Made by a program: the position numbers and the translations under genes
Assembly: GCF_027474405.1 (NCBI RefSeq)
Contig: NZ_CP114871.1
Span: forward strand, 2,613,001 to 2,677,000
Origin: Caulobacter sp. NIBR2454
GTDB lineage: Bacteria; Pseudomonadota; Alphaproteobacteria; Caulobacterales; Caulobacteraceae
Reading direction: 5' to 3'
DNA length: 64,000 nucleotides
Shown: one piece after another, positions 16,540 to 25,979 of the stretch
Layout: every line of letters begins with the position of its first letter
Position numbering within the stretch: position 1 is the stretch's first letter
Notes under the pieces: model-generated
The model's input: the letters and a program-made list of their open reading frames with translations, nothing else
The model's database searches: none
Told to the model about the DNA's origin: nothing

Positions 16540-17085
16540 ATGAACATCCGCCCCGCCACGCCCGCCGACGCGCCGGCCATCGCCGCGATCTATGCCGACG
16601 CCTGCCTGAACGGGTTCGGGACGTTCGAGGAGGTTCCGCCCTCGGCGGATGAGATCGTCACGCGGATGGCCAATGTGCAGTCGCGGGGGCTGCCCTATCT
16701 GGTGGCCGAGGAGAACGGCGAAATCCTGGGCTACGCCTATGCCGGGCCGTTCCGCCTGCGGGCGGCGTATCGCTACACGGTGGAGGACAGCGTCTATGTC
16801 TCGCCCAGGGCCAAAGGCCGGGGCGTGGGGGGCGCGGTGTTGACCGCCGTGCTGGACGCCTGCGCGGCGATGGGGTTGCGGCAGGTGATGGCGGTGATCG
16901 GCGACACCGGCAACGAGGGCTCCATCGGCCTGCACAAGGCGCTGGGCTTTGCGCCCGTGGGGACGTTCAAGGACGTGGGCTACAAGAAGGAGCGCTGGCT
17001 CGACATCGTGCTCATGCAGAAGAGCCTGAACGGCGGTGCGCAGACGCCGCCTGACGCGCCCGGTTTGAGCCTGAGCGGGTTCTGA
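16540..17085 (+). CDS. GNAT acetyltransferase, phosphinothricin acetyltransferase-like
   Basis: A 181-residue GNAT protein of the PAT branch: MNIRPATPADAPAIAAIYAD, AYAGPFRLRAAYRYTVEDSV, then the acetyl-CoA loop SPRAKGRGVGGAVLTAVLDA and the family's GLHKALGFAPVGTFKDVGYK. Members acetylate phosphinothricin, methionine sulfoximine or related amino acids. The true substrate here is unknown. It stands alone after the two repeats. Confidence 0.87.
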   Translation: MNIRPATPADAPAIAAIYADACLNGFGTFEEVPPSADEIVTRMANVQSRGLPYLVAEENGEILGYAYAGPFRLRAAYRYTVEDSVYVSPRAKGRGVGGAVLTAVLDACAAMGLRQVMAVIGDTGNEGSIGLHKALGFAPVGTFKDVGYKKERWLDIVLMQKSLNGGAQTPPDAPGLSLSGF

Positions 17086-17174
17086 ACTTCAATCCGCATC
17101 ACATCCGTCCAAGGCCTGACGCAATTTGCGCGGCATGATCCCCCGGCAGCATCCGGCTGACAGGGAGAGACATC

Positions 17175-17612
17175 ATGGCCTTGAAGATCAAGCGGCGCGG
17201 TTCGGTCGTATGGGGCGGCGGCATCAAGGACGGCAAGGGCGCGATCTCGACCGAGAGCGGCGCGCTTAGCCAATACCCCTACGGCTTCTCAAGCCGGTTC
17301 GAGGGCCAGCCCGGGTCCAACCCCGAGGAGTTGCTGGGCGCGGCGCACGCGGCCTGTTTCACCATGGCCCTGTCGCTGGTGCTTACCCAGGCCGGCTTCA
17401 CCGCCGACAGCCTGGAGACCAGCGCCGAGGTGACGCTGGAGCAGCAGGACGACGGCTACGCCATCACCGCCGTCCACCTGACGCTCAAGGGCAAGGTCCC
17501 CAACATCGACGCCGCGACCTTTGACGACCTAGCCGGCAAGGCGAAGGTCAACTGCCCGGTGTCCAAGGTCCTGAACGCGCAGATCACGCTGGACAGCGAA
17601 CTGGTCGGCTGA
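17175..17612 (+). CDS. osmC: OsmC family peroxiredoxin
   Basis: A 145-residue OsmC/Ohr protein that reduces organic hydroperoxides using two cysteines. Both are present: Cys61 (HAACFTMALS) and Cys127 (KVNCPVSK). The start WGGGIKDGKGAISTESGALS and the motif PYGFSSRFEGQPGSNPEELL are typical of the OsmC rather than Ohr branch. The start ATG follows CAGGGAGAGACATC. A strong terminator lies 33 bp downstream. Confidence 0.9.
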   Translation: MALKIKRRGSVVWGGGIKDGKGAISTESGALSQYPYGFSSRFEGQPGSNPEELLGAAHAACFTMALSLVLTQAGFTADSLETSAEVTLEQQDDGYAITAVHLTLKGKVPNIDAATFDDLAGKAKVNCPVSKVLNAQITLDSELVG

Positions 17613-17644
17613 GCATCGAACTCCAGAGCTTTTCAAGCCTAACA

Positions 17645-17672
17645 ACGGCCCGCTGACAGATCAGCGGGCCGT
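17645..17672 (+). terminator. rho-independent terminator after osmC
   Basis: Perfect stem ACGGCCCGCTGA / TCAGCGGGCCGT with a 4-base loop, then TTTTCC. Confidence 0.8.
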
Positions 17673-17903
17673 TTTCCTATTCACCTGGGGTCCGAAATTC
17701 ATCGAAACGTGATTTACCGAACAATTACACGCAAAATCTGCGGATAATTCTGCAGGCAATACATGCAATTCCGGAACGACTTCTTCCGTTCATCTCGCCG
17801 TTAAGGCTTTTGGAAGCATTCTCGTTGAGCGCGCATCCCGCGCTCGCCTACGCCCCCCGGCCGCGAACTCGTCTCGCGATCACTCAGTCCCCCGGGGTAA
17901 TCC

Positions 17904-20900
17904 ATGGCTTCCGTCATCCAAATCAGCCGCGTAGGCGCGCAAAGCACCACCGCCAACACTGTCCAGTTTCGGGTCGCGTTCGACGAAGCCGTGAACGGGG
18001 TGAGCGCGTCGGCCTTCGCCCTGGCGGGGGAAGCCACCGGGACGATCGGTGCGCCGTCACTAGTCAGCCCCGGCGTCTACACCGTCACCGTCAGCGATGT
18101 GGCGGGCGAGGGCAATCTTCGTCTCAACCTGCTGGCCGGGGTCGTGACGGCGGCGGACGACAACGCGGCCATCCCAGCGTTCACGTCCGGGCAGGCCTTC
18201 TATATCGATCACACCGCGCCGACCTTCCTAGGGGCGGAGGCGCCAGGACCGTACGCCTATGGCCTGGTAGACGACGAGATCAACTTCCTCCTGAGGTTCA
18301 ACGAGGACGTCGTCGTCGATACGACCGGCGGCGCGCCGCGCATCGCCATCAATGTGGGCGGGCGGGCGGCCTGGGCGGAGTATAATCCGAGCCAGTCCGG
18401 CTCCAGTGACGTGTACCTCACCTATCGCGTCCAGCCCGGCGACAATGACAGCGACGGCATCGAGTTCGGCGCCTTTGACCTGAACGGCGCCGTGATCACG
18501 GACAAGGCCGGCAACCCCGCGGGCGCCTTTACGGTCGGGACGGCGCCGCCCACCCCCGAGGTGACGGTCGACACCACGGCGCCGACGGTGGTCTCGACCA
18601 CCGCGCCGGCGGCGGGGATCTATATCCCGGGCGATGACCTCATCTTCACGGTCACCTTCAGCGAAGTGGTGGACGTCAGCTTCACGCCGGTGCTGGAGCT
18701 GGATATCGGCGGCCAAACGGTCGAGGCCCAGTATTTCGAGGGAAGCGGCGCCAACACGCTTAGCTTCCGATATCAGGTCAACTACGAGGACCTGGATCTG
18801 AACGGCATCGTCGTCGGCGGCACGATCAAATTTGGGGACATCGAGGACGACGCCCGCAACGCAGCCGACTTCACCAACCTGTCCTTTGACACCAGCGGCG
18901 TGAACATCGACGGCGAGGGTCCGCAGGTGGTCTCGATCACGCGCCTGGATCCGAACAACACCACCGCCACCAGCGTCCGCTGGCAGTTGGTTTTCGACGA
19001 ACCGATCGATGACGAGCTGAGCAGCTGGGATGTGTATACCGATGGCGTCGGCACGATAAATGGCGACTTCGACATCGAGGATACGGGCGACCACAAGACC
19101 TGGATCGTGACTCTCGAGAACATCACCGGCAGCGGAACCGTCCGCCTAGCCTACGATGGCGGCTCCAACGATGTTCGCGATGTGTACGGCAACCTGTCCG
19201 ACACCCCGTTCGATGCGGGCGAGTCCTATACGCTGAACTCGACCGCGGCGGTGGTCGAGTCGGTGAGCGCTCCGGCGAACCGCACCTATCACGTCGGCGA
19301 GCACATCGACTTCACCGTCCATATGGACAAGGCGGTGACCATCCTGGGCGGGACGCCGCGCATCGCGATGGAGGTTGGCGAAGCCCTCGTTTACGCCACC
19401 TATGTCAGCGGCAGCGGCACGGCCGACCTGGTCTTCCGCTACACCGTCACCAATGGCCGTCTGGATACCGATGGCGTCGAGGTCTACTCCCCGATCGATC
19501 TGCGCGGCGCCACGATGCGCGGCGGCGATGGGGTTGATGCGGAGCTGGCGCTCAACGACATCGCCGCCACCACCGGCCTGCTGGTCGATGGCGTCCAGCC
19601 GACGATCACCGCCAATACGGCGCCGGCCGCCGGCGTCTATGGCGAGGGCGACGATCTCACCTTCACCGTCACCTTCGATGAAACGGTCGTCGTCGATACG
19701 ACGAACGGCACGCCCTATATCGGCCTGACCCTGCCGAGCGGCGGCTACGTCCACGCGGACTATGTCGGCGGCTCGGGCAGCTCGACCCTGACCTTCGTCT
19801 TTACGATCCCCGACGGCGCCGAAGCGCTAGACGGCGTGTCGGTCTCGTCGCTGATCACCAGCGGCGGCGGCACGATCAAGGACGCCGCCGGCAACAGCGC
19901 GTCGTTGAACGGACTCACCATCAACGGCTCGGCCGTGATCGTCGACGCCGTGGACCCGGCGGTGCTGTCGATCTCTCGTACGGGCGACGAGACGACCACG
20001 GCGTCGAGCGTGATCTACACGGTGGTCTTCAGCGAAACCGTGACCGGCGATCTCGACGCCTCCGATTTCGTCCTCCACACCACGGGCTCGATCAGCGGGG
20101 CGATCGTGTCGAATGTGTCCGGCAGCGGTTCGATCTTCGCGGTGCAGGTCAGCGGCTATACCGGCGAGGGCACGATACGCCTTGACCTGAAGGACTCGGG
20201 AACGGGCATCACCGATACGGCGGGCAACCCCATCGCCGGCGGATTCACCACCGGCATGACCTATACGATCGACACCACTGTCCCGACGGTGACCTCGGTC
20301 ACGGCGCCGGCTCACGACACCTATCAGGCGGGTGACGTACTGACCTTCACGGTCACGATGAGCGAGGCGGTCACTGTGGACACCACGGGAGGCACGCCGC
20401 GCATCGCACTGACCATCGGATCCAGCACCGTCTACGCCACCTACAGCGGCGGCTCGGGGACCGATGAGCTGACCTTCGCCTACACGGTGACGGTCGGACA
20501 GTCGGACGCCGACGGCGTCGCGCTGGGAGGCGCGATCGAGGCCAATGGCGCAACCCTGCGCGACGCCGCGGGACAGAACGCCACCCTGACCCTAAGCGGG
20601 GTCGCGACCACCGCCGGGGTTCTGGTGGACGCCAGCAATCCGGTGATCGCCACGACCAGTTCGCCAGCGGCGGACACCTACGCCATCGGCGAGCACCTGG
20701 ATTTCACCGTCACCTTCAGCGAGGACGTCACGGTCGACACCAGCGGCGGCACGCCAAGCATCGCGCTGACCCTGGACACCGGCGGAACCGTCCAAGCCGA
20801 ATATGTCAGCGGCTCGGGCGGCGACACACTCACCTTCCGATACGCGGTGACCGCGGGGACGCTGGACAGCGACGGCGTGATGACCGCCGGGGCCATCGCC

Positions 20901-22397
20901 TTGAACGGCGGCACGATGCAGGATGCTTCCGGCCTGAACGCCGTCGTCACGGGCCTGAACTTCACCGGGCTCGCCGGTGTGCGCGTGGACGGCATCGCGC
21001 CGACCGTGACCTCCATCACCCGCGTGGGTGCCGCGTCGAGCAATGCGGCGACCCAGCATTACACCGTGACCTTCGGCGAGGCCGTCGATGGCGTCGATCC
21101 ATCCGACTTCGTGTTGACCGCTACGGGTACCGCCGGCGGGACTGTGACCGGAATCTCGGGCAGCGGCGCGACCTACACAGTCACGGTCACCGACATCACC
21201 GGCGACGGCGACCTGCGCCTGGACCTGAAGAACACCGGCACGGGCGTCACCGACTTGCACGGCAATGCGATCACGACGGGTTTCACGGCCGGCCAGACGG
21301 TCACCTTCGATCACACCGCGCCAGCCGCGCCCACCATCGCCACGGTGGCCGCCGACGACGTGATCAGCGCCAACGAGGTCAGCGGCCTGACCGTCACCGG
21401 CACGGCCGAGGCCGGCAGCATCGTGAAGCTGACCATCGGCGGCGCCGTCCGCACCGCGAGCCTGAGCGGCACGACCTGGACCTACGCCGTCACAGCCAAC
21501 GACCTGCGGGCCATGGGCGCCGGAGCCGAGACGCTAAGCGTCACGGCGACGGACGCCGCCGGCAATGTCAGCACGCCCGCCACCCTGCCGATCACGGTCG
21601 ATGCGGCCGCCGTCCCGCCGGCGCCGTCTGGCGGCGGGAACCCGGGCCCTGTCACGCCGGACCTTGAACCGGAGGACGTCATCGCCGTCGCTGGCGATGC
21701 GGTCGGGGTCGATCTGACCTCGGCCAAGGCGACCTCGCCGACCATCACCCTGGCCAATGGCCAGGTGGTAGCCAACCCGCTGTATGCGACGGCCCAGGCC
21801 GCGGCCAAGCTGCAGGCCGACCTCGCGGCCGGCAGGATCACGGTTGAGCAGGCCCAGTCCGGGCTGGTGGATCTGGCCATGCCGACCACCGGCGTGGCCC
21901 ACGACGTCTACAAGTTCTTCACCGGCGCGCCGCCCACCGAAGCGGGCATGACGTGGCTGATCGACTCGCCCACCAACGCCAACGACCTGACCGACGCCTA
22001 CTACGCGGCGTTCAGCGTCGAGAACCGCTACATCAACTTCGCGGTCAACCTGGGCAAGGTGGGCGAGGGCCGGGCCGGCTTCGAGGCGGCCTATGGTTCG
22101 CTGAGCTTCTCGGAGTCGGTGTCCAAGGCCTATGACGCGGTCATCGGCTTCGACGACGCCACCGAGGCCGGTTTCGACGTGCAAGGCGCCCTGCGCTACA
22201 TCGAATCCCAAAAGGCCTATTTCGACGCCCTGGGCGGCGACGCCATCGGCGCCAAGGCGGCCATGGTCGGCTACGTCGTCAGCCTGGGCGGCAGCTTCCA
22301 TGTGGGCGAGTACTACGAGGCCCTGAAGGAGCACGTGATCGAGACCATCACGGACAGCCTGAGCTCCGCGCCCAACGCCGGCTGGGACCTCGTCTAA
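17904..22397 (+). CDS. giant Ig-like repeat surface protein with C-terminal RsaA-like anchor module
   Basis: A 1497-residue protein with no signal peptide, as expected for type I secretion. It is built of eleven Ig-like domains of about 100-120 residues in three types: A (SITRVGA...YTVTFGEAV), B (APAADTY..G..LTFTVTFSE, VDT.GGTP.IALT) and C (the BapA-like GTAEAGS...GTTWTY). The order is A-B-B three times, then A-C. A Pro-rich linker leads to a C-terminal module (about 1259-1497) with YKFFTGAPPTEAG, NDLTDAYYAAF and ENRYINFAVNLG. This resembles the LPS-binding N-terminus of the Caulobacter S-layer protein RsaA. The end ...GWDLV may serve in secretion. Ig-like repeats of this kind usually form adhesive or biofilm rods. 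No T1SS gene is nearby. Function inferred only. Confidence 0.75.
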   Translation: MASVIQISRVGAQSTTANTVQFRVAFDEAVNGVSASAFALAGEATGTIGAPSLVSPGVYTVTVSDVAGEGNLRLNLLAGVVTAADDNAAIPAFTSGQAFYIDHTAPTFLGAEAPGPYAYGLVDDEINFLLRFNEDVVVDTTGGAPRIAINVGGRAAWAEYNPSQSGSSDVYLTYRVQPGDNDSDGIEFGAFDLNGAVITDKAGNPAGAFTVGTAPPTPEVTVDTTAPTVVSTTAPAAGIYIPGDDLIFTVTFSEVVDVSFTPVLELDIGGQTVEAQYFEGSGANTLSFRYQVNYEDLDLNGIVVGGTIKFGDIEDDARNAADFTNLSFDTSGVNIDGEGPQVVSITRLDPNNTTATSVRWQLVFDEPIDDELSSWDVYTDGVGTINGDFDIEDTGDHKTWIVTLENITGSGTVRLAYDGGSNDVRDVYGNLSDTPFDAGESYTLNSTAAVVESVSAPANRTYHVGEHIDFTVHMDKAVTILGGTPRIAMEVGEALVYATYVSGSGTADLVFRYTVTNGRLDTDGVEVYSPIDLRGATMRGGDGVDAELALNDIAATTGLLVDGVQPTITANTAPAAGVYGEGDDLTFTVTFDETVVVDTTNGTPYIGLTLPSGGYVHADYVGGSGSSTLTFVFTIPDGAEALDGVSVSSLITSGGGTIKDAAGNSASLNGLTINGSAVIVDAVDPAVLSISRTGDETTTASSVIYTVVFSETVTGDLDASDFVLHTTGSISGAIVSNVSGSGSIFAVQVSGYTGEGTIRLDLKDSGTGITDTAGNPIAGGFTTGMTYTIDTTVPTVTSVTAPAHDTYQAGDVLTFTVTMSEAVTVDTTGGTPRIALTIGSSTVYATYSGGSGTDELTFAYTVTVGQSDADGVALGGAIEANGATLRDAAGQNATLTLSGVATTAGVLVDASNPVIATTSSPAADTYAIGEHLDFTVTFSEDVTVDTSGGTPSIALTLDTGGTVQAEYVSGSGGDTLTFRYAVTAGTLDSDGVMTAGAIALNGGTMQDASGLNAVVTGLNFTGLAGVRVDGIAPTVTSITRVGAASSNAATQHYTVTFGEAVDGVDPSDFVLTATGTAGGTVTGISGSGATYTVTVTDITGDGDLRLDLKNTGTGVTDLHGNAITTGFTAGQTVTFDHTAPAAPTIATVAADDVISANEVSGLTVTGTAEAGSIVKLTIGGAVRTASLSGTTWTYAVTANDLRAMGAGAETLSVTATDAAGNVSTPATLPITVDAAAVPPAPSGGGNPGPVTPDLEPEDVIAVAGDAVGVDLTSAKATSPTITLANGQVVANPLYATAQAAAKLQADLAAGRITVEQAQSGLVDLAMPTTGVAHDVYKFFTGAPPTEAGMTWLIDSPTNANDLTDAYYAAFSVENRYINFAVNLGKVGEGRAGFEAAYGSLSFSESVSKAYDAVIGFDDATEAGFDVQGALRYIESQKAYFDALGGDAIGAKAAMVGYVVSLGGSFHVGEYYEALKEHVIETITDSLSSAPNAGWDLV
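21678..22343 (+). repeat. 666-bp block identical to 24572-25237
   Basis: Read base by base, the segment coding for the anchor module matches the paralogous block in the next gene exactly, at a constant offset of 2894. It points to recent duplication or gene conversion. Confidence 0.85.
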
Positions 22398-22708
22398 CGC
22401 CCGCGCCCAGCGGCGAACAAGGGACGGCCCGCGAACAGGTTTCGCGGGCCGATTCCCTTTGGATCACGCCAGATCGGAATTCGCCCAGGTTCAGGAAAAG
22501 CATAATTGGCGAATACTGAAGCCAAAATAGCTCGAAATGCACATGTCGTGCATGGCGTAAAGCCCGCACATTCGGCTTTCACTGCCGCTCATCTAAATAT
22601 TGCTTCGCTTCATCGACATTCGATTGAGGCGCGAGCGCCACGCCCCCTACCCACTCTGGCCGCGAGCCGCGTCGGCTTCGCAATCATTCAGTGTTTCGGG
22701 GAAGTATC
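22398..22708 (+). other. intergenic region with terminator and 5' leader of the second giant gene
   Basis: This 311-bp stretch holds the terminator of the first gene, an AT-rich segment around 22490-22620 and the promoter/leader of the second gene. The final 70 bp resemble the leader of the first giant gene: GGCCGCGA, CGCAATCATTCAGT and CGGGG then ATGGCT have near-equivalents there. No coding sequence is apparent. Confidence 0.6.
22425..22451 (+). terminator. terminator after the first giant surface protein gene
   Basis: Perfect stem CGGCCCGCGAA / TTCGCGGGCCG with a 5-base loop, then ATTCCCTTT. Confidence 0.7.
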
Positions 22709-25291
22709 ATGGCTGTCGTCTCGAGAATCCAACCATCGGGCGCTGTTCGCACCAATGCGGACACCGTTTCGTTCACCGTAGAATTCGACGAAGCCGTCAC
22801 CCATCCAGTGGTAGGAGACTTCGGGCTGACCGGCCTTGCGACAGGCACCATCAGCAGCGTCACCAACGTTCAACCCGGCATCTATACCGTCACACTCACC
22901 AATGTGTCGGGCGACGGACTGCTGGGCATCGAGCTTGTCTCCTCCAACGGCGTCACGACCATCGACGACGCGACGCCTATTCCCGCCTTTAATGGCGGAA
23001 GCTCCTTCACCATGGACAACACCGTCCCGACCGCGCCGGGGATCGACATCGTCGCCGGCAACGACATCATCAACGCTGCGGAAGCCGCCGGGACGCTCAC
23101 CTTGGAGGGTACAGCGGAAGCCGACGCCGAGGTCCGCCTCAACTTCGGCGGCGGCGTGATCCGCACCGTCACCGCGGACGGTGGCGGCATCTGGTCCTAT
23201 GACCTGACAGCCGGTGACTTCACCGCCCTGGGCCAGGGCGCCAAGACCTTGTCGATCACGGTTGAAGACGAGGCGGGCAATGTCAGCCCGGCCACCGTCA
23301 AGAACTTCACCATCGACACCGTCGCCCCCGGCGCGCCGGTCATCAACGCCGTCGCCGGCGACAACGCCATCAGCGCCGCCGAGGCGGCTGGCACGGTGAT
23401 CATCACCGGCACGACCGAAGCCGGCGCGACCGTCAATGTCAACCTGGGGGGTAATGACCGCTTCGCCACGGTCAACGGCACGACCTGGTCCTACACCCTG
23501 ACCGCAGGCGACTTCACCGACATGGGCGATGGCGGGGAGACAATCACCGTCACGGCCACTGACACCAATGGCAATGCAAGCATCGACGCCACCCGGGCGA
23601 TTGTCATCGACACCTCGGTCCCCGCAGCGCCAACCATCAACGCGATCGCCACCAACAACATCATCAACCGGACGGAGGCGACGGCCAACGTCACGATCAC
23701 CGGCACGGCGGAGGCCGACCTAGAGGTCCAACTCGACTTTGGAGTTGGCCTGACCGACACGGTCACCGCCGACGGCAATGGCGATTGGTCCTATGAGTTG
23801 GAGTGGGCAGGTTTCCAAGCCTTGGGAGAAGGCGCCAAAACCCTGTCGGTCACCGTCATTGACAGTGGCGGCAACGTAAGCCCGCCCGCCACCCGGAACT
23901 TCACGGTCGATACTGTCGTGCCAACCGCACCGGTCATCAACACCATCGCGGGCGATAACGTCATCAACGCGGCCGAAGCGGCTGGCACGGTGACCATCAC
24001 CGGCACGACCGAGGCGGGCTCCACCGTCGAGATCAACCGAGGCGGCAATTTCCAACCGACCACCGTCACCGGAACCACTTGGTCCTATACCCTGGCCGCC
24101 GGGGACTACGCCGCCATGGGTCAAGGAGCGAGGGCGATCTTTGTCGTGGCTACGGACGCCAACGGCAACCAAAGCACCAACACCTCTCAAGCGATCACCA
24201 TCGACACGGTTGTTCCGACCACGCCGACCATCAACGCGGTGGCCACGGATGACATCATCAGCGTCGGCGAAGTGAGCGGCTTGGCGATCACCGGGACGGC
24301 GGAAGCCGGCAGCACGGTGCGGCTGACGATCGGCGGAAGCGTGCGCACCGCCAATCTGAGCGGCACGACCTGGACCTACAGCGTCACAGCTGACGACCTG
24401 CGGGCCATGGGCGCCGGTGCTGAGACTCTCAGCGTCATCGCCACCGACGCGGCGGGCAACGCCAGCACGGCCGAAACCCGCGCTGTCACGCTCGACGCGG
24501 CGGCCGTCCCCGCGCCGCAGACGCCGCCGACCGACCCCACGCCCACCCCGCCGGTGCTCGAGCCGGAAGAGGTCATCGCCGTCGCTGGCGATGCGGTCGG
24601 GGTCGATCTGACCTCGGCCAAGGCGACCTCGCCGACCATCACCCTGGCCAATGGCCAGGTGGTAGCCAACCCGCTGTATGCGACGGCCCAGGCCGCGGCC
24701 AAGCTGCAGGCCGACCTCGCGGCCGGCAGGATCACGGTTGAGCAGGCCCAGTCCGGGCTGGTGGATCTGGCCATGCCGACCACCGGCGTGGCCCACGACG
24801 TCTACAAGTTCTTCACCGGCGCGCCGCCCACCGAAGCGGGCATGACGTGGCTGATCGACTCGCCCACCAACGCCAACGACCTGACCGACGCCTACTACGC
24901 GGCGTTCAGCGTCGAGAACCGCTACATCAACTTCGCGGTCAACCTGGGCAAGGTGGGCGAGGGCCGGGCCGGCTTCGAGGCGGCCTATGGTTCGCTGAGC
25001 TTCTCGGAGTCGGTGTCCAAGGCCTATGACGCGGTCATCGGCTTCGACGACGCCACCGAGGCCGGTTTCGACGTGCAAGGCGCCCTGCGCTACATCGAAT
25101 CCCAAAAGGCCTATTTCGACGCCCTGGGCGGCGACGCCATCGGCGCCAAGGCGGCCATGGTCGGCTACGTCGTCAGCCTGGGCGGCAGCTTCCATGTGGG
25201 CGAGTACTACGAGGCCCTGAAGGAGCACGTGATCGAGGCCATCACCAGCAGCCTGAGCTCCGCGCCCAATGCCGGCTGGGACCTCGTCTAA
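22709..25291 (+). CDS. Ig-like repeat surface protein with C-terminal RsaA-like anchor module
   Basis: An 860-residue paralog of the upstream giant. The start MAVVSRIQPSG was chosen because GGGGAAG lies at the right distance and it aligns with the first protein's start. It has one type-A Ig-like domain, then five BapA-like type-C repeats of about 100 residues (for example AGDNVINAAEAAGTVTITGT, then GTTWSYTLAAGDYAAMGQGA). A Thr/Pro-rich linker (PPTDPTPTPP) leads into the anchor module (about residue 622 on), which is encoded by DNA identical to that of its neighbour. There is no signal peptide, so type I secretion is likely. It is probably a cell-surface adhesin or coat protein; the ligand is unknown. 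Confidence 0.75.
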   Translation: MAVVSRIQPSGAVRTNADTVSFTVEFDEAVTHPVVGDFGLTGLATGTISSVTNVQPGIYTVTLTNVSGDGLLGIELVSSNGVTTIDDATPIPAFNGGSSFTMDNTVPTAPGIDIVAGNDIINAAEAAGTLTLEGTAEADAEVRLNFGGGVIRTVTADGGGIWSYDLTAGDFTALGQGAKTLSITVEDEAGNVSPATVKNFTIDTVAPGAPVINAVAGDNAISAAEAAGTVIITGTTEAGATVNVNLGGNDRFATVNGTTWSYTLTAGDFTDMGDGGETITVTATDTNGNASIDATRAIVIDTSVPAAPTINAIATNNIINRTEATANVTITGTAEADLEVQLDFGVGLTDTVTADGNGDWSYELEWAGFQALGEGAKTLSVTVIDSGGNVSPPATRNFTVDTVVPTAPVINTIAGDNVINAAEAAGTVTITGTTEAGSTVEINRGGNFQPTTVTGTTWSYTLAAGDYAAMGQGARAIFVVATDANGNQSTNTSQAITIDTVVPTTPTINAVATDDIISVGEVSGLAITGTAEAGSTVRLTIGGSVRTANLSGTTWTYSVTADDLRAMGAGAETLSVIATDAAGNASTAETRAVTLDAAAVPAPQTPPTDPTPTPPVLEPEEVIAVAGDAVGVDLTSAKATSPTITLANGQVVANPLYATAQAAAKLQADLAAGRITVEQAQSGLVDLAMPTTGVAHDVYKFFTGAPPTEAGMTWLIDSPTNANDLTDAYYAAFSVENRYINFAVNLGKVGEGRAGFEAAYGSLSFSESVSKAYDAVIGFDDATEAGFDVQGALRYIESQKAYFDALGGDAIGAKAAMVGYVVSLGGSFHVGEYYEALKEHVIEAITSSLSSAPNAGWDLV
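24572..25237 (+). repeat. 666-bp block identical to 21678-22343
   Basis: Second copy of the anchor-coding block. Outside it the two genes differ, the last 54 bp of coding sequence diverging slightly (ETITDS versus EAITSS). Confidence 0.85.
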
Positions 25292-25318
25292 GGCCCGCGC
25301 CCAGCAGCGAACAAGGGA

Positions 25319-25344
25319 CGGCCCGCGAACAGTTTCGCGGGCCG
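25319..25344 (+). terminator. terminator after the second giant surface protein gene
   Basis: Same stem as after the first gene (CGGCCCGCGAA / TTCGCGGGCCG), with a 4-base loop and a TTTTCTT tail. Confidence 0.8.
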
Positions 25345-25442
25345 TTTTCTTATTCGGTCCAAGCTGCGCTTGATCGGCGGAACCTCCATGGCTCCGGTTG
25401 ATTTAGCCATCGGTGGCTAAGGGCGGCCGCCAGGAGATTCCC

Positions 25443-25979
25443 ATGCAAGGCAGACGCGTTCCCGACGTGGTCTTCAAGACGCGCGTGCGCGATGAGTCGA
25501 TCGGCGGCGACAATCCCTATCGCTGGCAGAACCGGTCCAGCGCGGAGGTGTTCGGCGGCCGACGGGTGGTGGTGTTCGCCCTGCCCGGCGCCTTCACCCC
25601 CACCTGCTCGAATGAGCAGTGCCCCGCCTTCGAGCGGATGCACGACGATCTGATCGCCGCGGGTGTGGACGAGGTGATCTGCCTGGCGGTCAACGACGCC
25701 TTCGTCATGCACCAGTGGAAGACCAAGCTGGGCGCCAGGAAGGTGACCTTCCTGCCCGATGGTTCGGGCCGGTTCACGCGGCTGATGGGCATGCTGGTGG
25801 ACAAGGACCATCTGGGCTTTGGTCTGCGCAGCTGGCGCTATGTGATGGTCGTACGCGACGGGATCATCGAGCAGATGTTCGAGGAGCCCGGGATCAACGA
25901 CAGCGGCGAGGACGACGACCCCTACACGGTCACGGATCCGCAGGTCGTCCTGGATTACCTGCGGTCCACCGCCGCCTAG
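25443..25979 (+). CDS. peroxiredoxin, Prx5 type
   Basis: A 178-residue thioredoxin-fold peroxidase. The peroxidatic cysteine is Cys55 in LPGAFTPTCSNEQCP, the Prx5 signature. VICLAVNDAFVMHQWKTKLG and VDKDHLGFGLRSWRYVMVVR are also family-typical. It reduces peroxides with help from glutathione or thioredoxin. The ATG was chosen because AGGAG lies 6 bases upstream. Its stop overlaps the convergent YjbR gene by 4 bp. Confidence 0.9.
   Translation: MQGRRVPDVVFKTRVRDESIGGDNPYRWQNRSSAEVFGGRRVVVFALPGAFTPTCSNEQCPAFERMHDDLIAAGVDEVICLAVNDAFVMHQWKTKLGARKVTFLPDGSGRFTRLMGMLVDKDHLGFGLRSWRYVMVVRDGIIEQMFEEPGINDSGEDDDPYTVTDPQVVLDYLRSTAA

Noticed and set aside
16540-17085. Calling the acetyltransferase a herbicide-resistance gene
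   Set aside because: PAT-like sequences are common in soil and water bacteria and most have other substrates; the sequence alone cannot tell.
17904-25291. CRISPR array or tandem DNA repeat
   Set aside because: The repeats are long, coding and diverged protein domains without uniform spacers. No short direct repeats with unique spacers were seen anywhere.
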